Shown piece by piece: positions 17,646-26,070 of a stretch of 64,000 bases of DNA. Where the stretch lies: the NCBI RefSeq assembly GCF_025717045.1, contig NZ_JAOVZN010000005.1, positions 248,001 to 312,000 on the forward strand, in the 5' to 3' direction. Every line of letters starts with the position of its first letter. Within the stretch, counting starts at the first letter, position 1. This DNA comes from Flavobacterium sp. SH_e. Lineage in GTDB: Bacteria > Bacteroidota > Bacteroidia > Flavobacteriales > Flavobacteriaceae. Under the pieces are notes generated by a model. That model made no database searches. It was not told the DNA's origin and saw only the letters and a list, made by a program, of their open reading frames with translations. A program made the translations under genes and the position numbers.

Positions 17646-18224
17646 TTATTTCAATACTATTCTTTCAGTAATTGTTTTATTTGAAGAAGCGTCAATTCCG
17701 GTAACTTCGGCATACTTTACATTTGGCAGCCAAAAAGAGCCTCCTTCAATGCGCACAAATATTTTCTCTACTTGTATTTTTTTCTGATTCACATTTACAA
17801 AAACATGATATTTTTGATCCGAATCTATCTTTTTCAAGATTAAAGGCAGTTTTTTATACGATACAAATTGAAGTTCAAACTCCTCATTATTCAGGGTTTT
17901 ACTTTCTATTCCATATGCAAATTTGCGCTGTATGTAATTAAAATCTTTCTTCTCTCCTTTCTCAGCATATCGAATCCAATATCCTTTTACAGGATCGCTT
18001 TTGTCTATTTTTCCATTTTCCTGATAGTTTATAGCATAAATAGCCGTGTTTATATTTGGGTCTCGCTGAATGTAAAACAGCATATTATCTATGTTTTTAG
18101 GCGTTGGAAAATTTAATGGCGATGGATTTTTTGATTGTGCCGATAGATTTTCAGAAATTATATTGACTAAGATCGTGATAACGATTAGTGATTTTGTAAA
18201 ATATTTAAATGATGTTTTATTCAT
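17646..18224 (-). CDS. DUF4833 secreted protein
   Basis: The 192-residue product has a signal peptide ending near NLSAQ. The mature protein carries the DUF4833 pattern: MLFYIQRDPNINTAIYAINY, KGYWIRYAEKGEKKDFNYIQRKFAYGIE, and a C-terminal beta region with VEKIFVRIEGGSFWLP. The family has no known reaction. It is found in Bacteroidota near lipid-head-group genes, and here it follows GtrA, CDP-alcohol phosphatidyltransferase and PhyH genes on the same strand. A role in the periplasmic handling of a lipid is inference from that context. A 174-base inverted-repeat element separates it from the GtrA gene. Confidence 0.85.
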   Translation of the reverse strand: MNKTSFKYFTKSLIVITILVNIISENLSAQSKNPSPLNFPTPKNIDNMLFYIQRDPNINTAIYAINYQENGKIDKSDPVKGYWIRYAEKGEKKDFNYIQRKFAYGIESKTLNNEEFELQFVSYKKLPLILKKIDSDQKYHVFVNVNQKKIQVEKIFVRIEGGSFWLPNVKYAEVTGIDASSNKTITERIVLK

Positions 18225-18248
18225 AACAAGATGTATATATACTAAAAC

Positions 18249-18422
18249 CCGTTGCGTAATTATTTAACACATAAAAACATAGATTTAGGACGCTTAAAAA
18301 AGGCGTTTCACTTGTTTAAAATAAACATAGCTAGCTAAGTGTTAGAAACTAGTTTCTTTTTATATTCTTTTTTCGCATCCAGCAACTATGTTTCTATGTG
18401 TTAAATAAATGGCACGCAACGG
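18249..18422. repeat. MITE-like inverted-repeat element
   Basis: Arms at 18249-18282 and 18386-18422 are near-perfect inverted copies: each begins CCGTTGCGT from the outside and shares TATTTAACACATA and AACATAG. About 100 bases lie between them and include the palindrome GAAACTAGTTTC at 18345-18356. There is no coding frame inside. The right arm ends one base before the stop codon of the GtrA gene. It could be a small non-autonomous mobile element or a transcribed hairpin repeat. No target duplication was identified. Confidence 0.6.
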
Positions 18423-18423
18423 A

Positions 18424-18855
18424 TTAATTTGATTCGATTATGTTCTGTTCTTTCTTTATTTTAAAAACCCAATATTTAATCAGTGGGTAATTAAATCCAT
18501 AAGAAACAAAACTATCGGTGATTAATCTTCCTATTCTGTAATCGATTTGAAATGCTTTTTGCAAAATAAGTGTACCAAATGATTTTAAGGAAATGCTTCC
18601 CAAAACAACCAACGCAAATTTAAAAAGCTGACTATTGATGCGGCTGCTATAACCAGATTGGTTTTTAAATACCCAAAATCTATTGATGCTAAAATTGATA
18701 ATTGCGCCAACGGTTCCAGAGATTAGAATAGAAAAGCTAAAATGCAGTTTAAATACTTCTGTCAATAGAACCATTAAGCCATAATCGGTTAAGCCACCTA
18801 AAAACGCCGCAACTTGTGCTTGTAAAAAAGTAAAAATAGCTTTTTTCTTGAACAT
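18424..18855 (-). CDS. GtrA family membrane protein
   Basis: The 143-residue product has four hydrophobic helices and the GtrA pattern: QAQVAAFLGGLTDYGLMVLLTE at the start, SGTVGAIINFSINRFWVF in the middle, and a YGFNYPLIKYWVFK end. GtrA-like proteins are thought to flip polyprenol-linked sugars or help glycosyltransfer at the membrane. It starts one base after the stop codon of the CDP-alcohol phosphatidyltransferase gene, so the two are in one operon. The lipid-linked substrate cannot be told. Confidence 0.9.
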   Translation of the reverse strand: MFKKKAIFTFLQAQVAAFLGGLTDYGLMVLLTEVFKLHFSFSILISGTVGAIINFSINRFWVFKNQSGYSSRINSQLFKFALVVLGSISLKSFGTLILQKAFQIDYRIGRLITDSFVSYGFNYPLIKYWVFKIKKEQNIIESN

Positions 18856-18856
18856 T

Positions 18857-19543
18857 TCAGCCTTGGTATTTATCTTTTAAATCGCCCAGCTTTAAAAGTT
18901 TCAAGCTGTCTATGGTATTAATTATAAATAGCACAATAGTGATTGAGCCAGCCAAATAGGCAATTGATCCGTGAAATAAAACTTCAAGAATTAAAATTAA
19001 AGCAATAATAAATCTAAGTTCTGTTGGACCAACAAAGCCAGAATCTATGCTGTACTCATTTGTAATTTTGTAGCGCAACTGACTGATAATGATAGACCAG
19101 CCATACAATGCGACAAAAGCAAAGGCTACTATTTGTGTGCCATTTTTAGCATAAATGTAGTAGCCAAAGCCTATAAGTACAATACCGATCCAATCGGCAA
19201 TAATATCGAGTGCAAAACCATACCAGCGGCGCGGAATATTTCTATAATAGGCCAATCTTCCGTCTAAAGAATCACCTAACCAATTTATACCTAAGCCGAT
19301 AATACCAAAAAGCAAATACCAATTTGCCAAATAAGTTCCCAAAACAAAAGCCAGAAAAACTAATCCTGAACCAAGCGTACCTATTAAAGTTAGCAAATTT
19401 GGCGAAATAAATTTAGGGACTTTTGGAAGCAGAAATACAATCGTTGACTGTTCTGCTCTTTTTAAAATATTAGTTCGCTTACGGTCTGAAAATGTCCTTT
19501 GTTCAATTTCATTATAATCTTCAGCATGTATTTCTTTTCCCAT
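18857..19543 (-). CDS. CDP-alcohol phosphatidyltransferase family protein
   Basis: The 228-residue membrane protein has about six hydrophobic segments. The family active-site motif D-x2-DG-x2-A...G-x3-D-x3-D is seen as GDSLDGRLAYYR followed by GFALDIIAD at residues 86-115, with all four Asp present. The Arg that normally follows the Ala is shifted by two places. Such enzymes join a CDP-linked lipid to an alcohol head group. The product here is unknown. Its ATG overlaps the stop codon of a 49-codon ORF (TAATG), which points to translational coupling. Confidence 0.9.
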   Translation of the reverse strand: MGKEIHAEDYNEIEQRTFSDRKRTNILKRAEQSTIVFLLPKVPKFISPNLLTLIGTLGSGLVFLAFVLGTYLANWYLLFGIIGLGINWLGDSLDGRLAYYRNIPRRWYGFALDIIADWIGIVLIGFGYYIYAKNGTQIVAFAFVALYGWSIIISQLRYKITNEYSIDSGFVGPTELRFIIALILILEVLFHGSIAYLAGSITIVLFIINTIDSLKLLKLGDLKDKYQG

Positions 19544-19692
19544 TAGTCTAATATTTGCAAGCCTGATAGTATAGCTAATTCTAGTTTTGCAATTTTTAAT
19601 TTGATTTTTCTTTGCTTGCTTTTAAAAAAATCTGTGGTACTTTTTAGTTTACCTGATCTAACCAGATAACTAAATGCGATAACAAACAGCAT
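19543..19692 (-). CDS. small translationally coupled ORF, 49 residues
   Basis: This ORF fills the gap between the PhyH gene and the phosphatidyltransferase gene. It starts two bases after the PhyH stop and its own stop overlaps the next start in TAATG. The peptide begins with a hydrophobic stretch (MLFVIAFSYLV), has a strongly basic middle (KSKQRKIKLKIAK) and ends ILSGLQILD. It could be a small membrane-associated or coupling peptide. The exact fit between two genes is the main evidence. No family is recognised. Confidence 0.5.
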   Translation of the reverse strand: MLFVIAFSYLVRSGKLKSTTDFFKSKQRKIKLKIAKLELAILSGLQILD

Positions 19693-19694
19693 AA

Positions 19695-20501
19695 TTATTT
19701 AACAATACCCGCAAAACGTTGATAGAAAACCGTTGGACTGTTTTCATTTTTAGGAGCATATTTTCCTGCTATGATTGGAATATAAATAACTCTTCTTCTG
19801 CTTTCTTCGCCACGAACAGATGATTGTGCAACTCTGTGCCACAAACGTCCATCGTGAATGGTTAAATCTCCAGCTTCAGGAATGATAGAAACTTCCTCTG
19901 GATCAGCTTGATGATCTAAAAAGTATTTTTTACGGAAAAGCATTTGATAAATACTTTGCTTATGAGTTCCAGGAATGATTTTTAGACCGCCATTTTCAGG
20001 TTTTAAAGTGCTTAAATGAATACCGACATTTAACATCGGGTTTAATTTTCCACCATAAAAAATATCTCTTAAACCGTCTGTATGCCAGCCCATTTTGGTA
20101 AACTTACTTTCTGGCCCATTGATATAATGATTGAAAACCATTCCGTCTTTTTCTTCAGTTCCTAATCTTGCACCCTCTCCTGCCAATGGCAATAAACCAT
20201 TAAATCTTGGATCAAGCAAAAGACCACTTAAGGCTTGATGATGTTGATTGATAAAAGCAAAACGTTGTACAATAGCGGAACCATCTAAATCTTTTCCGTA
20301 TTTAATTGGAACACCGTTTACTTTTTGAAGATCATTTTCGATCCAATTTTGCTCCACCTCTTTGGAAGCATCAATGATGGATGAAACAGTTTCCGGATTT
20401 ATAAATTTTTTGAAATGGATAAAACCATGTTTGTTAAAAAAGTTTATTTGCTCATTAGTTAATTGCTCAGTAAGGGTAAAGGTTTTATAAGAAGATACCA
20501 T
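19695..20501 (-). CDS. phytanoyl-CoA dioxygenase (PhyH) family protein
   Basis: The 268-residue product has the double-stranded beta-helix of Fe(II)/2-oxoglutarate oxygenases. The N-terminal FFNKHGFIHFKKFINPE is typical of PhyH. The iron triad is visible as His and Asp in GWHTDGLRD (about residues 138-140) and the distal His in HDGRLWHRVAQSS (about 220). An Arg in the following strand (RRRVIYIP) can bind 2-oxoglutarate. The enzyme probably hydroxylates a lipid or other small molecule. It heads the minus-strand operon with the CDP-alcohol phosphatidyltransferase and GtrA genes, which suggests a modified membrane lipid. Confidence 0.9.
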   Translation of the reverse strand: MVSSYKTFTLTEQLTNEQINFFNKHGFIHFKKFINPETVSSIIDASKEVEQNWIENDLQKVNGVPIKYGKDLDGSAIVQRFAFINQHHQALSGLLLDPRFNGLLPLAGEGARLGTEEKDGMVFNHYINGPESKFTKMGWHTDGLRDIFYGGKLNPMLNVGIHLSTLKPENGGLKIIPGTHKQSIYQMLFRKKYFLDHQADPEEVSIIPEAGDLTIHDGRLWHRVAQSSVRGEESRRRVIYIPIIAGKYAPKNENSPTVFYQRFAGIVK

Positions 20502-20732
20502 GATAATATAGATTTAATAAATGAAATAATAGTGTTTATAATTTTATCTAAAAGATTGCAACAACAGCAACAACAATACATTAGCATGTTTTTGTGCATT
20601 CGACCTTTAGGGAAATTAAACATATTTTTTCTTTTATCTGACATACTCTATAGAATTAGTAGAATTTAATACAAACATAATATATATTTTCTCTTTTGCA
20701 AAGAATATTTTTATATTTTTTTTCGAAAAAAT

Positions 20733-21521
20733 TTAAATTTTATAAATCCCAGCTGCCGTTTTTTCGATAAAAGCCTTTGGCAGTATACGATTAGCATACA
20801 CCGAAATGATATTTGTAAAACCCGGAATAACTTCAGATTTTTTATTGAACATGGCTTTTACAGCCATTTTTGCCACTTCATCTGGCTGCATATTAAACTT
20901 TTCCGCCATTTTGTTTAAAGCGCTTAAACCAGCTCTTGCAGCAAAACCAGTATTAACCGGCCCTGGACTAAAACAGGTTACTGAAATTGAAGTTTGGCCA
21001 AGTTCGAAACGCAAAGCACGCGTAAATGATAAAACAAAAGCTTTTGTTGCTGAATAAACCGCCAATGTAGGTACAGCCTGATATGCAGCAGTACTCGATA
21101 TATTTAAAATGTAGGCTTGTTTTTCTTGTGAAAGTATAGGTGCTAATAAATGTGAAAGTTCTACTACGACATTCATGTTAAGCTGCATCATGCCAAGCTG
21201 ATCGGTTAAAGAAGACTTGCTAAAATCGCCCCAAACACCATAACCTGCATTGTTAACCAGAATACCAACTGGATAATTATTGATTTTTACCCAATCGGTT
21301 ACTTTTTGTGATGCACCATTTGTAGAAAGATCAATCGATAAAATAAAAGCATTGATGCCGTATTTAACTTGAAGATCATCAGATAGTGCTTTTAATTCCT
21401 CATCACTTCTTGCAACAAGCAATAGCGGATATCCTTGTTTAGCTAATTCATAAGCAATAGATTTTCCAATTCCTTTGCTGGCGCCAGTTATTAAGGCATA
21501 CGGTTTAGTTTTTTCGCTCAT
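20733..21521 (-). CDS. short-chain dehydrogenase/reductase (SDR)
   Basis: The 262-residue protein is a classical SDR. The NAD(P) site is TGASKGIG (residues 13-20), then NNAGYG, the catalytic Ser in ISSTAAY and the Tyr-x3-Lys in YSATK. The region after the active site (FSPGPVNTGF) and the C-terminal PKAFIEK match DltE/YqjQ-type SDRs, often NADPH-dependent. The substrate is unknown. It is on the same strand as the PhyH gene but 230 bases away, so cotranscription is uncertain. Confidence 0.92.
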   Translation of the reverse strand: MSEKTKPYALITGASKGIGKSIAYELAKQGYPLLLVARSDEELKALSDDLQVKYGINAFILSIDLSTNGASQKVTDWVKINNYPVGILVNNAGYGVWGDFSKSSLTDQLGMMQLNMNVVVELSHLLAPILSQEKQAYILNISSTAAYQAVPTLAVYSATKAFVLSFTRALRFELGQTSISVTCFSPGPVNTGFAARAGLSALNKMAEKFNMQPDEVAKMAVKAMFNKKSEVIPGFTNIISVYANRILPKAFIEKTAAGIYKI

Positions 21522-21627
21522 TTTAATAATTTAATTATCAAATATAAAGATTAATTGTAAACCGTTGAGTGTGGAACGTATATAATAATTCGCCTCTTCT
21601 GCCCTATCTTATGGGTTCCATATATGA

Positions 21628-22437
21628 TTAAAAAATTACCTGAAACTGAAAGATCGCCTGCCAATTTCCAATTAAATCAGGTCTCACTACATTATAAAAA
21701 GCTTGAGCGCCTGCAGAATAAAAAAGTTTGCTTTTTGTGCCTATTTGAAATGTTTTGCCTGGGCCTCCGCCAATGGGAACGAGCCATTGATTATCACTTG
21801 ATGCCAACCAATTAACTTCTACCGTGGCATTACTTTCAATAAACCATCCCTTAGAAAAATTATAATAAGCTATGTATTGAATGCTTCCAGAATTTACTTT
21901 ATTGTTTTCATCTCCTCCGAGCGACCAATAATTTTGAGCCACAATTCCGCCTGAAAATTTATCTCCCGCCAGATATAATAAAGCAGTTGGTCCAATACTT
22001 AATTGATTGCTTCCTAAAGCAGGATTTGTTCGTGTCGGAATTTGCATTGCGGGTCCAACACCCCAACTGAACTTACCTTTTTTTTGAATACTTGAAAAAT
22101 AACCGTTGAACAATATATTTCCCATTCCTCCTTCGTGTGTACCGCCAGGAGTAAGTGGCGGTACAGTCTGAAAAGGAATAATAGTATAGGTTATCAGTTT
22201 TAAATTGCTTCCGAGTTTAAAAGGATAAACAGGCTGTATAGAGAATGAACTTGCTGTTCCATCTGCAACGGGCAATAAAACTTCCTGCAGAAAAACGCTT
22301 CGCAAACCGCTTACAGGATCTTGTCTTTTTTTGCTCATTTCTTCTATAGAAGTTTTCTCTGATTCATTAGATTGACTAAAAGCAGAAAGCGAAATACAAC
22401 AAAATAAAAAGGCTAAAGCATTATATTTTATGTTCAT
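21628..22437 (-). CDS. putative outer-membrane beta-barrel protein
   Basis: The 269-residue product has a signal peptide ending SAFSQ and a mature part of alternating hydrophobic and aromatic strands ending in an aromatic residue (IFQFQVIF), as outer-membrane barrels do. The SGLRSVFLQEV and YPFKLGSNLKLITYTIIPFQ pattern resembles flavobacterial proteins annotated as transporters or 'neuromedin U'-like. It lies just after two DUF1254 lipoprotein genes on the same strand and may belong with them. The function is inferred from topology only. Confidence 0.7.
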   Translation of the reverse strand: MNIKYNALAFLFCCISLSAFSQSNESEKTSIEEMSKKRQDPVSGLRSVFLQEVLLPVADGTASSFSIQPVYPFKLGSNLKLITYTIIPFQTVPPLTPGGTHEGGMGNILFNGYFSSIQKKGKFSWGVGPAMQIPTRTNPALGSNQLSIGPTALLYLAGDKFSGGIVAQNYWSLGGDENNKVNSGSIQYIAYYNFSKGWFIESNATVEVNWLASSDNQWLVPIGGGPGKTFQIGTKSKLFYSAGAQAFYNVVRPDLIGNWQAIFQFQVIF

Positions 22438-22485
22438 AGTCTCTATTTAAAAATTTATGTTTTATTGCTAAAAGAGCAAAAAAAA

Positions 22486-24045
22486 TTAATTTATCTTCTC
22501 AAAATCGCCTGGCACCCATGAATTATCAAGAGCTTTTTCGGTAGGCCCGTAAAGACGAAGTATGGCGAAATAGCCTTTGCCCGGAATTGTTTTTAACCAA
22601 TTTTTCGTTTTTCCGTCTGGAGCTTTAGGACCTACATACAAATCAGTAGAACCGTCTGCATTTTGAATAGGTTTATCTTTTGAGCCCAATGATGGGAAAG
22701 GCTGTCCGTTAGCATAACCTGAAGCATTTTCTGCTTCATATAAAGTAAGTGACCAAAAATTCGCAGCTGGAACATTTGCAGGAAGTGTTACTTTATAGGT
22801 TGTAGCAGGATTAAGATAATTACCATCTTTATCACGAAAACCTACCACATATTTAGCTCCTTTACCAGGTGTTTGCGATGCCATTCCAGGACTCCAAGAA
22901 TAATAATCGGTAAAGAACCATATACGAGTATCAAGATCCATAAAACCTCCTTCTTTACGTTTCCAGTCTAGCTCTTTCGTAAAAGGTCCTGAAATATTAT
23001 CACGAGTAGCTCCAGTCATTGGATTTACCCATTGACGGTCAGGATACATATGAAAGGAACGTCCACTGACTTTGCTGCTCATCCCTATTACACGACTCAT
23101 TTTATAAGCCGCTTTGGCTGCTTTATCAAGAATATCTTTAGTATGCGCATCAGGACTAAAGGGCTGTCCTTTTATTATGCCAAGTGAAGCCAACATTCCC
23201 AGCCAATCAGGCGAACCAATGTTTGCAGGATCTTCACTATCTACAAGGTGTTTTAATTGTTCAAATGCCGAAAAATCACGAGCAGGAAGCATATTGGCCT
23301 TAACACCAGAAGCATCAGGAAATTTCATTGGCACTGCACTGCTTTCTTTTCCTAAGGGATAAATTTTAGATTTTTCTACCAAAGAAACTGCAGGTGTCAA
23401 ATCAGTAGGCAGTTCATAAAAAGAACGAAGGAAAATAAATAGATTATTGGTTTGTGAACGATACACAAAATAACCTGAAGGTATTGTCCCTTTATAATTT
23501 GGCGGTAATATCAAAAATTTACCTCCTTTACCGGCATCAGGACCAAAAAAACCGAGATCTCCAAAATATTTACCTCCATCGACAGGAATTGGACGTTGCC
23601 AGAAATCTAATAAAATTCCTTGTAGCATGGGCGGCGCTTCAAAAACTATTGGTCCATCTTTACCCAAATCAACATAACTCATCGCATAAATCACATCGGA
23701 GTTTGGAGTTGTTACTAATGTATTAGCATCCAATCTTTTTTTCCAGATTGGCAAAACATTATAGCCTGCACCAAAGGTTTTTTCTGAACCTTCTTTCATA
23801 CTAAGTGTATTTATTAAAGGCAAAGCCCAAAGATAAGTTTGGCAAGCTCGCTGAAACAATAATTCATCTGCCAATGTTTTGGCTTGTTCGTCTGTTGGTC
23901 GATTTTCTTCAAAAGACATATTGGCCAAATCATCAAATTTTGAATTTCCATCTGATGAAACTGTTTGCGTTTCTGTCGTTTTATTTTGCTTGCAGGCTAC
24001 AAATAGTACTATCGATAGTACTGCTATTATAATTTTATTTTTCAT
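22486..24045 (-). CDS. DUF1254/DUF1214 lipoprotein, copy 1
   Basis: The 519-residue product begins with a lipoprotein signal (LFVACKQ, Cys about 18). The N-terminal DUF1254 part has FQRACQTYLWALPLINTLSM and NSDVIYAMSYVDLGKDGP. The C-terminal DUF1214 part has PAANFWSLTLYEAE, DLYVGPKAPDGKTKNWLKT and FAILRLYGPTEKALD. The family is widespread, secreted and of unknown reaction. It is 36-50% alike in motifs, by eye, to the next gene upstream, and together they form a tandem pair with a probable outer-membrane barrel downstream. Confidence 0.88.
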   Translation of the reverse strand: MKNKIIIAVLSIVLFVACKQNKTTETQTVSSDGNSKFDDLANMSFEENRPTDEQAKTLADELLFQRACQTYLWALPLINTLSMKEGSEKTFGAGYNVLPIWKKRLDANTLVTTPNSDVIYAMSYVDLGKDGPIVFEAPPMLQGILLDFWQRPIPVDGGKYFGDLGFFGPDAGKGGKFLILPPNYKGTIPSGYFVYRSQTNNLFIFLRSFYELPTDLTPAVSLVEKSKIYPLGKESSAVPMKFPDASGVKANMLPARDFSAFEQLKHLVDSEDPANIGSPDWLGMLASLGIIKGQPFSPDAHTKDILDKAAKAAYKMSRVIGMSSKVSGRSFHMYPDRQWVNPMTGATRDNISGPFTKELDWKRKEGGFMDLDTRIWFFTDYYSWSPGMASQTPGKGAKYVVGFRDKDGNYLNPATTYKVTLPANVPAANFWSLTLYEAENASGYANGQPFPSLGSKDKPIQNADGSTDLYVGPKAPDGKTKNWLKTIPGKGYFAILRLYGPTEKALDNSWVPGDFEKIN

Positions 24046-24127
24046 AATGTACTTTTTTACTTTTGCCTCTTTTTTTCATTAAACAACTAATAATAAAAAA
24101 CTTATAATATTCAGAAAACCAAAGAAT

Positions 24128-25660
24128 TTAAATCTTAGTAATAACCGGCGGTGTCCATGTACCTTTAGTAACTCCTTCTTTACCCCAATACGCACGGATG
24201 TATAAAGAAAATGTTCCCTGCGGCGATGGAAGCCAATTACTTTCCTTATCAGCTCCAGGAGATGTTGAACTTACGTAAATCGTCAGAGATCCATCTGCAT
24301 TCTTTTTAAGGCCTTTGTTTTTTGTACCCAATGAATAGCGGTTTATTTTATTTTTAGAAAATAAATGATGTTCATTATATAAAGTCAGCGACCAAAATCC
24401 TTGTACAGGAGGTTCTTCTCCCTTTGCAAAAGTTACGGTATAATTATTTTTGCCATCTAACTGTGATTTATCCGAAGCATTATCTGTGTAGTAATATTGT
24501 GTTTCATTTGGTCTGTTATCAAACATGTTTGATTTTGCAGTTGCAGCTCTGTTGTAATAATCATAGCTTCCTGAACCTGTCCAGTCTGCACTGTAAAAGG
24601 AACGATTCCAGCCATTTCCTGCGGCCACTCCGTTATTTTTCCAAAGGAAGAAACTATGTATAATAGTTTCTTCTGTTTTTTGTGCTGTTTTGATCAATGC
24701 TTCTTTTATTGCCGGATCAGATTTAGTGGCTGCGATTAATTCTTTCAATTGTTCATATAATTCCTCCTCACCTTTAAGCGGTGGTAAAATTTCCAATACT
24801 TTTCCCAATTCATTCTCATCAAAAAACTTTTCAGGAACAACCCATTTTGTTTCTTTACCATCAGAAGCAGGACCTTTTATAGATGGCAGATTCTTATACA
24901 CTACGGTTTTTATTTTACCATCAAACTCAGCAACAGGATAAGCTACAATCTGATTTATAGCAGACTGAATGGCTTGTTTGTCTTCTTTGTTATCATTTTG
25001 AAATACTCTTGGGATAATATTGGCCAGTGTCGTTGGGCATTTTACAATATCAGTTATTCCTTTTGGTGCTTCACCTTTCCAATTAGGACCAGTTAACAGA
25101 TAAAATCCAGGTTTAGTGCCATAAGGTTTACCCAACTCTCCAAATTGATTTGTTCTATGATCGTACATGGCGTATACCCAAAAACGATCTCCAAAATCTG
25201 GAACCTGAACCACTACGGGCTGTGAATCTAAATCGAAAAATCCGAGACCGTAAACCACATCCTGATTGGGACAGGTAACAAACGTTTCATCTGGCGTAAT
25301 ATAATCGTTAAGCATCGCTAATCGACCTTGAGGAGCGACTGGCAAAACGCCGTTTAAATATGCTGGCTGAGGCGCTTGTGTTATTGCTGTACGTCGATTT
25401 AGCATATTTATCATTGGCCATGCCCAAACGTATGCAAACTCCCCAAGTTTCTGTGCATATTCAGGACTCATTTTCTCTCTTTTTGGAAGCACGAGCGAAA
25501 AGTCGCTGCCTGATTCTGTATTTTTTATTTCTAAAGTGGCTGCAACGGGTGCTGCTGCTTCTGTTTTAACAGTTTCTTCCTCGGCTTTCTTTTTGCATGA
25601 AGATGCTATTCCAAGTGCAACCAAAAATAAAACGGCAATTTGTAATGATTTCTTTTTCAT
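24128..25660 (-). CDS. DUF1254/DUF1214 lipoprotein, copy 2
   Basis: The 510-residue product begins with a lipoprotein signal (GIASSCKKK, Cys about 22) and a short Ala/Glu-rich linker. DUF1254 motifs are AYVWAWPMINMLNRR and CPNQDVVYGLGFFDLDSQPVVV. DUF1214 motifs are VQGFWSLTLYNEHH and FSLYIRAYWGKEGV. It is a tandem paralogue of the gene at 22486, with an 82-base gap between them. The 411 bases upstream hold no gene on this strand, so the promoter of the pair is probably there. The substrate is unknown. Confidence 0.88.
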   Translation of the reverse strand: MKKKSLQIAVLFLVALGIASSCKKKAEEETVKTEAAAPVAATLEIKNTESGSDFSLVLPKREKMSPEYAQKLGEFAYVWAWPMINMLNRRTAITQAPQPAYLNGVLPVAPQGRLAMLNDYITPDETFVTCPNQDVVYGLGFFDLDSQPVVVQVPDFGDRFWVYAMYDHRTNQFGELGKPYGTKPGFYLLTGPNWKGEAPKGITDIVKCPTTLANIIPRVFQNDNKEDKQAIQSAINQIVAYPVAEFDGKIKTVVYKNLPSIKGPASDGKETKWVVPEKFFDENELGKVLEILPPLKGEEELYEQLKELIAATKSDPAIKEALIKTAQKTEETIIHSFFLWKNNGVAAGNGWNRSFYSADWTGSGSYDYYNRAATAKSNMFDNRPNETQYYYTDNASDKSQLDGKNNYTVTFAKGEEPPVQGFWSLTLYNEHHLFSKNKINRYSLGTKNKGLKKNADGSLTIYVSSTSPGADKESNWLPSPQGTFSLYIRAYWGKEGVTKGTWTPPVITKI

Positions 25661-26070
25661 ATTATGATTGGATTAATTGTCATTATGTACTTAATGTTCC
25701 TATTTTTAAATTTGATTTTTAACATGTTATGAAGCCTCAACATCTGGCAAAGCCAAAGGTTAAGTACATTTTTTTTTCTATTGAAACGGTCTATCCAATT
25801 TTAGATTTGCCTGAAAGAATAAATTTACAACAGCATGTTTTACAAACTCAAAAAAAGTGGTTGCATATTATAACTTGCAACATTAAAATGCATTATACAT
25901 ACCTATACGACACAAAAAGACTGCTTTAAAATCTCTTATACATTCACTTGAAAATAAGCCAATTTGTATAAAATGATTTTGATTTCGTATTATAAGAGAC
26001 AAAAAAAAACTCCAAATCAATGATTTAGAGTTTTTCATGTACTTTTTTCGGCTATCAAACCATTTTTATT
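25661..26070. other. intergenic region upstream of the DUF1254 pair
   Basis: No convincing gene is seen. A 66-codon plus-strand frame at 25729 has no recognisable content. A small inverted repeat at 25860-25881 (GTTGCA paired with TGCAAC, 10 bases apart) could be an operator for the DUF1254 genes, but this is speculative. Confidence 0.35.
26000..26038 (-). terminator. minus-strand terminator after the aldo/keto reductase gene
   Basis: On the minus strand AAAACTCTAAATCA pairs with TGATTTGGAGTTTT and is followed by a long T tract. It starts about 35 bases after the stop codon. Confidence 0.8.

Noticed and set aside
20559..20577. CAA/CAG triplet run
   Set aside because: A short intergenic simple repeat with no evident structure or coding role.
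25729..25929. Plus-strand ORF of 66 residues
   Set aside because: No recognisable motif, no ribosome site, and a composition expected by chance in a long AT-rich gap.
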